A DNA stretch of 64,000 nucleotides from positions 186,001 through 250,000 of the forward strand of contig CAWUCO010000232.1 of assembly GCA_963920705.1 (NCBI GenBank). Reading direction: 5' to 3'. The stretch comes from Odiellus spinosus (Eukaryota > Arthropoda > Arachnida > Opiliones > Phalangiidae). The notes under the pieces were generated by a model. The model saw only the letters and a program-made list of their open reading frames with translations. It made no database searches and had not been told where the DNA came from. The stretch's first letter is position 1. The number at the start of each line of letters is the position of its first letter. Positions 27,691 to 41,300 of this stretch are shown in pieces. The position numbers were made by a program, and so were the translations under genes.

Positions 27691-30600
27691 ATATTTTTCT
27701 TGTTTTTCAACGGATTTTTGAAAACTCTTATTATTTAGACTGTCCATTAATTGCTCTTTCGAATGACTTTGGTTTTGTCTAAATTGCAAAATTGTGACAA
27801 ATATAAAATTGGTTAAAATAAAGCAAAAACACTTAAAAATCCAAGATTATTGGATTCAAATGGACACAAAACTTTTGATTTTTAAGCGATTTAGACAAAA
27901 TTAAGACCACTCGAAAGGGCAAATATTGGTCTATCTAAAAAACAAGAGTTTTGGAAAATCCGTTGAAAAACATGGAAAATATGGACAATTCAAAAAACAT
28001 CTAATATCAAAAAGCGAATTTTTAAAATCTGAAATTTGACTATTTTGATATTCTATGATTTCTTGAATTGGCCATATTTTTATTGTTTTTCAACGGATTT
28101 TTGAAAACTCTTGTTATTTAGACTGTCAATTAATTGCTCTTTCGAATGACTTTGGTTTTGTCTAAATTGCAAAATTGTGACAAATATAAAATTGGTTAAA
28201 ATAAAGCAAAAACACTTAAAAATCCAAGATTATTGGATTAAAATGGACACAAAACTTTTGATTTTTAAGCGATTTAGACAAAATTAAGACTACTCGAAAG
28301 AGCAAATATTAGTCTATCTAAAAAACAAGAGTTTTGGAAAATCCGTTGAAAAACATGGAAAATATGGACAATTCAAAAAACATCTAATATCAAAAAGCGA
28401 ATTTTTAAAATCTGAAATTTGACTATTTTGATATTGTATGATTTCTTGAATTGGCCATATTTTTCTTGTTTTTCAACGGATTTTTGAAAACTCTTGTTAT
28501 TAAGACTGTCCATTAATTGCTCTTTCGAATGACTTTGGTTTTGTCTAAATTGCAAAATTGTGACAAATATAAAATTGGTTAAAATAAAGCAAAAACACTT
28601 AAAAATCCAAGATTATTGGATTCAAATGGACACAAAACTTTTGATTTTTAAGCGATTTAGACAAAATTAAGACTACTCGAAAGAGCAAATATTGGTCTAT
28701 CTAAAAAACAAGAGTTTTGGAAAATCCGTTGAAAAACATGGAAAATATGGACAATTCAAAAAACATCTAATATCAAAAAGCGAATTTTTAAAATCTGAAA
28801 TTTGACTATTTTGATATTGTATGATTTCTTGAATTGGCCATATTTTTCTTGTTTTTCAACGGATTTTTGAAAACTCTTGTTATTTAGACTGTCCATTAAT
28901 TGCTCTTTCTAATGACTTTGGTTTTGTCTAAATTGCAAAATTGTGACAAATATAAAATTGGTTAAAATAAAGCAAAAACACTTGAAAATCCAAGATTATT
29001 GGATTCAAATGGACACAAAACTTTTGATTTTTAAGCGATTTAGACAAAATTAAGACCACTCGAAAGGGCAAATATTGGTCTATCTAAAAAACAAGAGTTT
29101 TGGAAAATCCGTTGAAAAACATGGAAAATATGGACAATTCAAAAAACATCTAATATCAAAAAGCGAATTTTTAAAATCTGAAATTTGACTATTTTGATAT
29201 TGTATGATTTCTTGAATTGGCCATATTTTTCTTGTTTTTCAACGGATTTTTGAAAACTCTTGTTATTTAGACTGTCCATTAATTGCTCTTTCGAATGACT
29301 TTGGTTTTGTCTAAATTGCAAAATTGTGACAAATATAAAATTGGTTAAAATAAAGCAAAAACACTTAAAAATCCGTGATTCTAGGATTCAAATGGACACA
29401 AAACTTTTGATTTTTAAGCGATTTAGACAAAATTAAGACCACTCGAAAGAGCAAATATTGGTCTATCTGAAAATCAAGAGTTTTGGAAAATCCGTTGAAA
29501 AACATGGAAAATATGGACAATTCAAAAAACATCTAATATCAAAAAGCGAATTTTGAAAATCTGAAATTTGACTATTTTGATATTCTATGATTTCTTGAAT
29601 TGGCCATATTTTTCTTGTTTTTCAACGGATTTTTGAAAACTCTTATTATTTAGACTGTCCATTAATTGCTCTTTCGAATGACTTTGGTTTTGTCTAAATT
29701 GCAAAATTGTGACAAATATAAAATTGGTTAAAATAAAGCAAAAACACTTAAAAATCCAAGATTATTGGATTCAAATGGACACAAAACTTTTGATTTTTAA
29801 GCGATTTAGACAAAATTAAGACCACTCGAAAGAGCAAATATTGGTCTATCTAAAAAACAAGAGTTTTGGAAAATCCGTTGAAAAACATGGAAAATATGGA
29901 CAATTCAAAAAGCATCTAATATCAAAAAGCGAATTTTGAAAATCTGAAATTTGACTATTTTGATATTCTATGATTTCTTGAATTGGCCATATTTTTCTTG
30001 TTTTTCAACGGATTTTTGAAAACTCTTGTTATTTAGACTGTCCATTAATTGCTCTTTCTAATGACTTTGGTTTTGTCTAAATTGCAAAATTGTGACAAAT
30101 ATAAAATTGGTTAAAATAAAGCAAAAACACTTAAAAATCCAAGATTATTGGATTCAAATGGACACAAAACTTTTGATTTTTAAGCGATTTAGACAAAAAT
30201 AAGACCACTCGAAAGAGCAAATATTGGTCTATCTAAAAAACAAGAGTTTTGGAAAATCCGTTGAAAAACATGGAAAATATGGACAATTCAAAAAGCATCT
30301 AATATCAAAAAGCGAATTTTGAAAATCTGAAATTTGACTATTTTGATATTCTATGATTTCTTGAATTGGCCATATTTTTCTTGTTTTTCAACGGATTTTT
30401 GAAAACTCTTGTTATTTAGACTGTCCATTAATTGCTCTTTCGAATGACTTTGGTTTTGTCTAAATTGCAAAATTGTGACAAATATAAAATTGGTTAAAAT
30501 TAAGCAAAAACGCTTAAAAATCCAATATTATAGGATTCAAATGGACACAAAACTTTTGATTTTAAAGCGATTTAGACAAAATTAAGACCACTCGAAAGAG

Positions 30601-31450
30601 CAAATATTGGTCTATCTGAAATTCAAGAGTTTTAGAAAATCCGTTGAAAAACATGGAAAATATGGACAATTCAAAAAACATCTAATATCAAAAAGCGAAT
30701 TTTTAAAATCTGAAATTTGACTATTTTGATATTGTTTGATTTCTTGAATTGGCCATATTTTTCTTGTTTTTCAACGGATTTTTGAAAACTCTTGTTATTT
30801 AGACTGTCCATTAATTGCTCTTTCTAATGACTTTGGTTTTGTCTAAATTGCAAAATTGTGACAAATATAAAATTGGTTAAAATAAAGCAAAAACACTTAA
30901 AAATCCAAGATTATTGGATTCAAATGGACACAAAACTTTTGATTTTTAAGCGATTTAGACAAAATTAAGACCACTCGAAAGAGCAAATATTGGTCTATCT
31001 AAAAAACAAGAGTTTTGGAAAATCCGTTGAAAAACATGGAAAATATGGACAATTCAAAAAACATCTAATATCAAAAAGCGAATTTTTAAAATCTGAAATT
31101 TGACTATTTTGATATTCTATGATTTCTTGAATTGGCCATATTTTTCTTGTTTTTCAACGGATTTTTGAAAACTCTTGTTATTTAGACTGTCCATTAATTG
31201 CTCTTTCTAATGACTTTGGTTTTGTCTAAATTGCAAAATTGTGACAAATATAAAATTGGTTAAAATAAAGCAAAAACACTTAAAAATCCAAGATTATTGG
31301 ATTCAAATGGACACAAAACTTTTGATTTTTAAGCGATTTAGACAAAATTAAGACCACTCGAAAGAGCAAATATTGGTCTATCTAAAAAACAAGAGTTTTG
31401 GAAAATCCGTTTAAAAACATGGAAAATATGGACAATTCAAAAAACATCTA
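27611..31450 (-). repeat. Transitional, heterogeneous monomers next to the inversion
   Basis: The first ten or so reverse monomers carry variants typical of the forward block. GATATTCTATG (the complement of CATAGAATATC, common in the + array) occurs near 28050, 29580, 29963, 30346 and 31113 and then disappears to the end of the window. CTATCTGAAAATCAAGAG (the + array's CTCTTGATTTTCAGATAG) occurs at about 29463, with a related form at about 30611. TCTAGGATTC or TATAGGATTC variants in the linker are also confined here. Beyond about 31.5 kb the reverse array is visibly more homogeneous. Confidence 0.75.
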
Positions 31451-33899
31451 ATATCAAAAAGCGAATTTTTAAAATCTGAAATTTGACTATTTTGATATTG
31501 TATGATTTCTTGAATTGGCCATATTTTTCTTGTTTTTCAACGGATTTTTGAAAACTCTTGTTATTTAGACTGTCCATTAATTGCTCTTTCGAATGACTTT
31601 GGTTTTGTCTAAATTGCAAAATTGTGACAAATATAAAATTGGTTAAAATAAAGCAAAAACACTTAAAAATCCAAGATTATTGGATTCAAATGGACACAAA
31701 ACTTTTGATTTTTAAGCGATTTAGACAAAATTAAGACCACTCGAAAGAGCAAATATTGGTCTATCTAAAAAACAAGAGTTTTGGAAAATCCGTTTAAAAA
31801 CATGGAAAATATGGACAATTCAAAAAACATCTAATATAAAAAAGCGAATTTTTAAAATCTGAAATTTGACTATTTTGATATTGTATGATTTCTTGAATTG
31901 GCCATATTTTTCTTGTTTTTCAACGGATTTTTGAAAACTCTTGTTATTTAGACTGTCCATTAATTGCTCTTTCGAATGACTTTGGTTTTGTCTAAATTGC
32001 AAAATTGTGACAAATATAAAATTGGTTAAAATAAAGCAAAAACACTTAAAAATCCAAGATTATTGGATTCAAATGGACACAAAACTTTTGATTTTTAAGC
32101 GATTTAGACAAAATTAAGACTACTCGAAAGAGCAAATATTGGTCTATCTAAAAAACAAGAGTTTTGGAAAATCCGTTGAAAAACATGGAAAATATGGACA
32201 ATTCAAAAAACATCTAATATCAAAAAGCGAATTTTTAAAATCTGAAATTTGACTATTTTGATATTGTATGATTTCTTGAATTGGCCATATTTTTCTTGTT
32301 TTTCAACGGATTTTTGAAAACTCTTGTTATTTAGACTGTCCATTAATTGCTCTTTCTAATGACTTTGGTTTTGTCTAAATTGCAAAATTGTGACAAATAT
32401 AAAATTGGTTAAAATAAAGCAAAAACACTTAAAAATCCAAGATTATTGGATTAAAATGGACACAAAACTTTTGATTTTTAAGCGATTTAGACAAAATTAA
32501 GACTACTCGAAAGAGCAAATATTGGTCTATCTAAAAAAAAGAGTTTTGGAAAATCCGTTGAAAAACATGGAAAATATGGACAATTCAAAAAACATCTAAT
32601 ATCAAAAAGCGAATTTTTAAAATCTGAAATTTGACTATTTTGATATTGTATGATTTCTTGAATTGGCCATATTTTTCTTGTTTTTCAACGGATTTTTGAA
32701 AACTCTTGTTATTTAGACTGTCCATTAATTGCTCTTTCTAATGACTTTGGTTTTGTCTAAATTGCAAAATTGTGACAAATATAAAATTGGTTAAAATAAA
32801 GCAAAAACACTTAAAAATCCAAGATTATTGGATTCAAATGGACACAAAACTTTTGATTTTTAAGCGATTTAGACCAAATTAAGACTACTCGAAAGAGCAA
32901 ATATTGGTCTATCTAAAAAACAAGAGTTTTGGAAAATCCGTTGAAAAACATGGAAAATATGGACAATTCAAAAAACATCTAATATCAAAAAGCGAATTTT
33001 TAAAATCTGAAATTTGACTATTTTGATATTGTATGATTTCTTGAATTGGCCATATTTTTCTTGTTTTTCAACGGATTTTTGAAAACTCTTGTTATTTAGA
33101 CTGTCCATTAATTGCTCTTTCTAATGACTTTGGTTTTGTCTAAATTGCAAAATTGTGACAAATATAAAATTGGTTAAAATAAAGCAAAAACACTTAAAAA
33201 TCCAAGATTATTGGATTCAAATGGACACAAAACTTTTGATTTTTAAGCGATTTAGACAAAACTAAGACCACTCGAAAGAGCAAATATTGGTCTATCTAAA
33301 AAACAAGAGTTTTGCAAAATCCGTTGAAAAACATGGAAAATATGGACAATTCAAAAAGCATCTAATATCAAAACGCGAATTTTTAAAATATGAAATTTGA
33401 CTATTTTGATATTGTATGATTTCTTGAATTGGCCATATTTTTCTTGTTTTTCAACGGATTTTTGAAAACTCTTGTTATTTAGACTGTCAATTAATTGCTC
33501 TTTCGAATGACTTTGGTTTTGTCTAAATTGCAAAATTGTGACAAATATAAAATTGGTTAAAATAAAGCAAAAACACTTAAAAATCCAAGATTATTGGATT
33601 AAAATGGACACAAAACTTTTGATTTTTAAGCGATTTAGACAAAATTAAGACTACTCGAAAGAGCAAATATTGGTCTATCTAAAAAACAAGAGTTTTGGAA
33701 AATCCGTTGAAAAACATGGAAAATATGGACAATTCAAAAAACATCTAATATCAAAAAGCGAATTTTTAAAATCTGAAATTTGACTATTTTGATATTGTAT
33801 GATTTCTTGAATTGGCCATATTTTTCTTGTTTTTCAACGGATTTTTGAAAACTCTTGTTATTTAGACTGTCCATTAATTGCTCTTTCTAATGACTTTGG

Positions 33900-34870
33900 T
33901 TTTGTCTAAATTGCAAAATTGTGACAAATATAAAATTGGTTAAAATAAAGCAAAAACACTTAAAAATCCAAGATTATTGGATTCAAATGGACACAAAACT
34001 TTTGATTTTTAAGCGATTTAGACAAAATTAAGACCACTCGAAAGGGCAAATATTGGTCTATATAAAAAACAAGAGTTTTGGAAAATCCGTTGAAAAACAT
34101 GGAAAATATGGACAATTCAAAAAACATCTAATATCAAAAAGCGAATTTTTAAAATCTGAAATTTGACTATTTTGATATTGTATGATTTCTTGAATTGGCC
34201 ATATTTTTCTTGTTTTTCAACGGATTTTTGAAAACTCTTGTTATTTAGACTGTCCATTAATTGCTCTTTCTAATGACTTTGGTTTTGTCTAAATTGCAAA
34301 ATTGTGACAAATATAAAATTGGTTAAAATAAAGCAAAAACACTTAAAAATCCAAGATTATTGGATTCAAATGGACACAAAACTTTTGATTTTTAAGCGAT
34401 TTAGACAAAATTAAGACCACTCGAAAGGGCAAATATTGGTCTATATAAAAGACAAGAGTTTTGGAAAATCCGTTGAAAAACATGGAAAATATGGACAATT
34501 CAAAAAACATCTAATATCAAAAAGCGAATTTTTAAAATCTGAAATTTGACTATTTTGATATTGTATGATTTCTTGAATTGGCCATATTTTTCTTGTTTTT
34601 CAACGGATTTTTGAAAACTCTTGTTATTTAGACTGTCCATTAATTGCTCTTTCTAATGACTTTGGTTTTGTCTAAATTGCAAAATTGTGACAAATATAAA
34701 ATTGGTTAAAATAAAGCAAAAACACTTAAAAATCCAAGATTATTGGATTCAAATGGACACAAAACTTTTGATTTTTAAGCGATTTAGACAAAATTAAGAC
34801 CACTCGAAAGGGCAAATATTGGTCTATATAAAAGACAAGAGTTTTGGAAAATCCGTTGAAAAACATGGAA
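33900..34870 (-). repeat. Tandem monomer duplications breaking the dimer pattern
   Basis: Successive monomers carry GGTCTATATAAAA in place of GGTCTATCTAAAA (about 34067, 34438 and 34821). The last two share the extra private change TATAAAAGACAAGAG, 383 bp apart. Several monomers in a row here have TCTTTCTAATGAC, so the usual alternation of types is lost. This points to a recent one-monomer amplification inside the dimeric higher-order array. Confidence 0.7.
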
Positions 34871-37800
34871 AATATGGACAATTCAAAAAACATCTAATAT
34901 CAAAAAGCGAATTTTTAAAATCTGAAATTTGACTATTTTGATATTGTATGATTTCTTGAATTGGCCATATTTTTCTTGTTTTTCAACGGATTTTTGAAAA
35001 CTCTTGTTATTTAGACTGTCCATTAATTGCTCTTTCGAATGACTTTGGTTTTGTCTAAATTGCAAAATTGTGACAAATATAAAATTGGTTAAAATAAAGA
35101 AAAAACACTTAAAAATCCAAGATTATTGGATTCAAATGGACACAAAACTTTTGATTTTGAAGCGATTTAGACAAAATTAAGACTACTCGAAAGAGCAAAT
35201 ATTGGTCTATCTAAAAAACAAGAGTTTTGGAAAATCCGTTGAAAAACATGGAAAATATGGACAATTCAAAAAACATCTAATATCAAAAAGCGAATTTTTA
35301 AAATCTGAAATTTGACTATTTTGATATTGTATGATTTCTTGAATTGGCCATATTTTTCTTGTTTTTCAACGGATTTTTGAAAACTCTTGTTATTTAGACT
35401 GTCCATTAATTGCTCTTTCTAATGACTTTGGTTTTGTCTAAATTGCAAAATTGTGACAAATATAAAATTGGTTAAAATAAAGCAAAAACACTTAAAAATC
35501 CAAGATTATTGGATTCAAATGGACACAAAACTTTTGATTTTTAAGCGATTTAGACAAAATTAAGACCACTCGAAAGGGCAAATATTGGTCTATCTAAAAA
35601 ACAAGAGTTTTGGAAAATCCGTTGAAAAACATGGAAAATATGGACAATTCAAAAAACATCTAATATCAAAAAGCGAATTTTTAAAATCTGAAATTTGACT
35701 ATTTTGATATTGTATGATTTCTTGAATGGGCCATATTTTTCTTGTTTTTCAACGGATTTTTGAAAACTCTTGTTATTTAGACTGTCAATTAATTGCTCTT
35801 TCGAATGACTTTGGTTTTGTCTAAATTGCAAAATTGTGACAAATATAAAATTGGTTAAAATAAAGCAAAAACACTTAAAAATCCAAGATTATTGGATTCA
35901 AATGGACACAAAACTTTTGATTTTTAAGCGATTTAGACAAAATTAAGACCACTCGAAAGAGCAAATATTGGTCTATCTAAAAAACAAGAGTTTTGGAAAA
36001 TCCGTTGAAAAACATGGAAAATATGGACAATTCAAAAAACATCTAATATCAAAAAGCGAATTTTTAAAATCTGAAATTTGACTATTTTGATATTGTATGA
36101 TTTCTTGAATTGGCCATATTTTTCTTGTTTTTCAACGGATTTTTGAAAACTCTTGTTATTTAGACTGTCCATTAATTGCTCTTTCTAATGACTTTGGTTT
36201 TGTCTAAATTGCAAAATTGTGACAAATATAAAATTGGTTAAAATAAAGCAAAAACACTTAAAAATCCAAGATTATTGGATTCAAATGGACACAAAACTTT
36301 TGATTTTTAAGCGATTTAGACAAAATTAAGACTACTCGAAAGAGCAAATATTGGTCTATCTAAAAAACAAGAGTTTTGGAAAATCCGTTGAAAAACATGG
36401 AAAATATGGACAATTCAAAAAACATCTAATATCCAAAAGCGAATTTTTAAAATCTGAAATTTGACTATTTTGATATTGTATGATTTCTTGAATTGGCCAT
36501 ATTTTTCTTGTTTTTCAACGGATTTTTGAAAACTCTTGTTATTTAGACTGTCCATTAATTGCTCTTTCTAATGACTTTGGTTTTGTCTAAATTGCAAAAT
36601 TGTGACAAATATAAAATTGGTTAAAATAAACCAAAAACACTTAAAAATCCAAGATTATTGGATTCAAATGGACACAAAACTTTTGATTTTTAAGCGATTT
36701 AGACAAAATTAAGACCACTCGAAAGGGCAAATATTGGTCTATCTAAAAAACAAGAGTTTTGGAAAATCCGTTGAAAAACATGGAAAATATGGACAATTCA
36801 AAAAACATCTAATATCAAAAAGCGAATTTTTAAAATCTGAAATTTGACTATTTTGATATTGTATGATTTCTTGAATTGGCCATATTTTTCTTGTTTTTCA
36901 TCGGATTTTTGAAAACTCTTGTTATTTAGACTGTCCATTAATTGCTCTTTCTAATGACTTTGGTTTTGTCTAAATTGCAAAATTGTGACAAATATAAAAT
37001 TGGTTAAAATAAAGCAAAAACACTTAAAAATCCAAGATTATTGGATTCAAATGGACACAAAACTTTTGATTTTTAAGCGATTTAGACAAAATTAAGACTA
37101 CTCGAAAGAGCAAATATTGGTCTATCTAAAAAACAAGAGTTTTGGAAAATCCGTTGAAAAACATGGAAAATATGGACAATTCAAAAAACATCTAATATCA
37201 AAAAGCGAATTTTTAAAATCTGAAATTTGACTATTTTGATATTGTATGATTTCTTGAATTGGCCATATTTTTCTTGTTTTTCAACGGATTTTTGAAAACT
37301 CTTGTTATTTAGACTGTCCATTAATTGCTCTTTCTAATGACTTTGGTTTTGTCTAAATTGCAAAATTGTGACAAATATAAAATTGGTTAAAATAAAGCAA
37401 AAACACTTAAAAATCCAAGATTATTGGATTCAAATGGACACAAAACTTTTGATTTTTAAGCGATTTAGACAAAATTAAGACCACTCGAAAGGGCAAATAT
37501 TGGTCTATCTAAAAAACAAGAGTTTTGGAAAATCCGTTGAAAAACATGGAAAATATGGACAATTCAAAAAACATCTAATATCAAAAAGCGAATTTTTAAA
37601 ATCTGAAATTTGACTATTTTGATATTGTATGATTTCTTGAATTGGCCATATTTTTCTTGTTTTTCAACGGATTTTTGAAAACTCTTGTTATTTAGACTGT
37701 CCATTAATTGCTCTTTCTAATGACTTTGGTTTTGTCTAAATTGCAAAATTGTGACAAATATAAAATTGGTTAAAATAAAGCAAAAACACTTAAAATTCCA

Positions 37801-38329
37801 AGATTATTGGATTCAAATGGACACAAAACTTTTGATTTTTAAGCGATTTAGACAAAATTAAGACTACTCGAAAGAGCAAATATTGGTCTATCTAAAAAAC
37901 AAGAGTTTTGGAAAATCCGTTGAAAAACATGGAAGATATGGACAATTCAAAAAACATCTAATATCAAAAAGCGAATTTTTAAAATCTGAAATTTGACTAT
38001 TTTGATATTGTATGATTTCTTGAATTGGCCATATTTCTCTTGTTTTTCAACGGATTTTTGAAAACTCTTGTTATTTAGACTGTCCATTAATTGCTCTTTC
38101 TAATGACTTTGGTTTTGTCTAAATTGCAAAATTGTGACAAATATAAAATTGGTTAAAATAAAGCAAAAACACTTAAAAATCCAAGATTATTGGATTCAAA
38201 TGGACACAAAACTTTTGATTTTTAAGCGATTTAGACAAAATTAAGACCACTCGAAAGGGCAAATATTGGTCTATATAAAAAACAAGAGTTTTGGAAAATC
38301 CGTTGAAAAACATGGAAAATATGGACAAT

Positions 38330-41300
38330 TCAAAAAACATCTAATATCAAAAAGCGAATTTTTAAAATCTGAAATTTGACTATTTTGATATTGTATGATT
38401 TCTTGAATTGGCCATATTTTTCTTGTTTTTCAACGGATTTTTGAAAACTCTTGTTATTTAGACTGTCCATTAATTGCTCTTTCGAATGACTTTGGTTTTG
38501 TCTAAATTGCAAAATTGTGACAAATATAAAATTGGTTAAAATAAAGAAAAAACACTTAAAAATCCAAGATTATTGGATTCAAATGGACACAAAACTTTTG
38601 ATTTTTAAGCGATTTAGACAAAATTAAGACTACTCGAAAGAGCAAATATTGGTCTATCTAAAAAACAAGAGTTTTGGAAAATCCGTTGAAAAACATGGAA
38701 AATATGGACAATTCAAAAAACATCTAATATCAAAAAGCGAATTTTTAAAATCTGAAATTTGACTATTTTGATATTGTATGATTTCTTGAATTGGCCATAT
38801 TTTTCTTGTTTTTCAACGGATTTTTGAAAACTCTTGTTATTTAGACTGTCCATTAATTGCTCTTTCTAATGACTTTGGTTTTGTCTAAATTGCAAAATTG
38901 TGACAAATATAAAATTGGTTAAAATAAAGCAAAAACACTTAAAAATCCAAGATTATTGGATTCAAATGGACACAAAACATTTGATTTTTAAGCGATTTAG
39001 ACAAAATTAAGACCACTCGAAAGAGCAAATATTGGTCTATCTAAAAAACAAGAGTTTTGGAAAATCCGTTGAAAAACATGGAAAATATGGACAATTCAAA
39101 AAACATCTAATATCAAAAAGCGAATTTTTAAAATCTGAAATTTGACTATTTTGATATTGTATGATTTCTTGAATTGGCCATATTTTTCTTGTTTTTCAAC
39201 GGATTTTTGAAAACTCTTGTTATTTAGACTGTCCATTAATTGCTCTTTCTAATGACTTTGGTTTTGTCTAAATTGCAAAATTGTGACAAATATAAAATTG
39301 GTTAAAATAAAGCAAAAACACTTAAAAATCCAAGATTATTGGATTCAAATGGACACAAAACTTTTGATTTTTAAGCGATTTAGACAAAATTAAGACCACT
39401 CGAAAGGGCAAATATTGGTCTATATAAAAAACAAGAGTTTTGGAAAATCCGTTGAAAAACATGGAAAATATGGACAATTCAAAAAACATCTAATATCAAA
39501 AAGCGAATTTTTAAAATCTGAAATTTGACTATTTTGATATTGTATGATTTCTTGAATTGGCCATATTTTTCTTGTTTTTCAACGGATTTTTGAAAACTCT
39601 TGTTATTTAGACTGTCCATTAATTGCTCTTTCGAATGACTTTGGTTTTGTCTAAATTGCAAAATTGTGACAAATATAAAATTGGTTAAAATAAAGCAAAA
39701 ACACTTAAAAATCCAAGATTATTGGATTAAAATGGACACAAAACTTTTGATTTTTAAGCGATTTAGACAAAATTAAGACTACTCGAAAGAGCAAATATTG
39801 GTCTATCTAAAAAACAAGAGTTTTGGAAAATCCGTTGAAAAACATGGAAAATATGGACAATTCAAAAAACATCTAATATCAAAAAGCGAATTTTTAAAAT
39901 CTGAAATTTGACTATTTTGATATTGTATGATTTCTTGAATTGGCCATATTTTTCTTGTTTTTCAACGGATTTTTGAAAACTCTTGTTATTTAGACTGTCC
40001 ATTAATTGCTCTTTCTAATGACTTTGGTTTTGTCTAAATTGCAAAATTGTGACAAATATAAAATTGGTTAAAATAAAGCAAAAACACTTAAAAATCCAAG
40101 ATTATTGGATTCAAATGGACACAAAACTTTTGATTTTTAAGCGATTTAGACAAAATTAAGACCACTCGAAAGGGCAAATATTGGTCTATATAAAAAACAA
40201 GAGTTTTGGAAAATCCGTTGAAAAACATGGAAAATATGGACAATTCAAAAAACATCTAATATCAAAAAGCGAATTTTTAAAATCTGAAATTTGACTATTT
40301 TGATATTGTATGATTTCTTGAATTGGCCATATTTTTCTTGTTTTTCAACGGATTTTTGAAAACTCTTGTTATTTAGACTGTCCATTAATTGCTCTTTCGA
40401 ATGACTTTGGTTTTGTCTAAATTGCAAAATTGTGACAAATATAAAATTGGTTAAAATAAAGAAAAAACACTTAAAAATCCAAGATTATTGGATTCAAATG
40501 GACACAAAACTTTTGATTTTTAAGCGATTTAGACAAAATTAAGACTACTCGAAAGAGCAAATATTGGTCTATCTAAAAAACAAGAGTTTTGGAAAATCCG
40601 TTGAAAAACATGGAAAATATGGACAATTCAAAAAACATCTAATATCAAAAAGCGAATTTTTAAAATCTGAAATTTGACTATTTTGATATTGTATGATTTC
40701 TTGAATTGGCCATATTTTTCTTGTTTTTCAACGGATTTTTGAAAACTCTTGTTATTTAGACTGTCCATTAATTGCTCTTTCTAATGACTTTGGTTTTGTC
40801 AAAATTGCAAAATTGTGACAAATATAAAATTGGTTAAAATAAAGCAAAAACACTTAAAAATCCAAGATTATTGGATTCAAATGGACACAAAACTTTTGAT
40901 TTTTAAGCGATTTAGACAAAATTAAGACCACTCGAAAGGGCAAATATTGGTCTATCTAAAAAACAAGAGTTTTGGAAAATCCGTTGAAAAACATGGAAAA
41001 TATGGACAATTCAAAAAACATCTAATATCAAAAAGCGAATTTTTAAAATCTGAAATTTGACTATTTTGATATTGTATGATTTCTTGAATTGGCCATATTT
41101 TTCTTGTTTTTCAACGGATTTTTGAAAACTCTTGTTATTTAGACTGTCAATTAATTGCTCTTTCGAATGACTTTGGTTTTGTCTAAATTGCAAAATTGTG
41201 ACAAATATAAAATTGGTTAAAATAAAGCAAAAACACTTAAAAATCCAAGATTATTGGATTCAAATGGACACAAAACTTTTGATTTTTAAGCGATTTAGAC

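Noticed and set aside
27560..27700. Assembly or read-chimera artefact as the explanation of the orientation switch
   Set aside because: Mirror-image monomers on the two sides differ in diagnostic variants, which a foldback artefact would not produce. Only raw reads can settle it completely.
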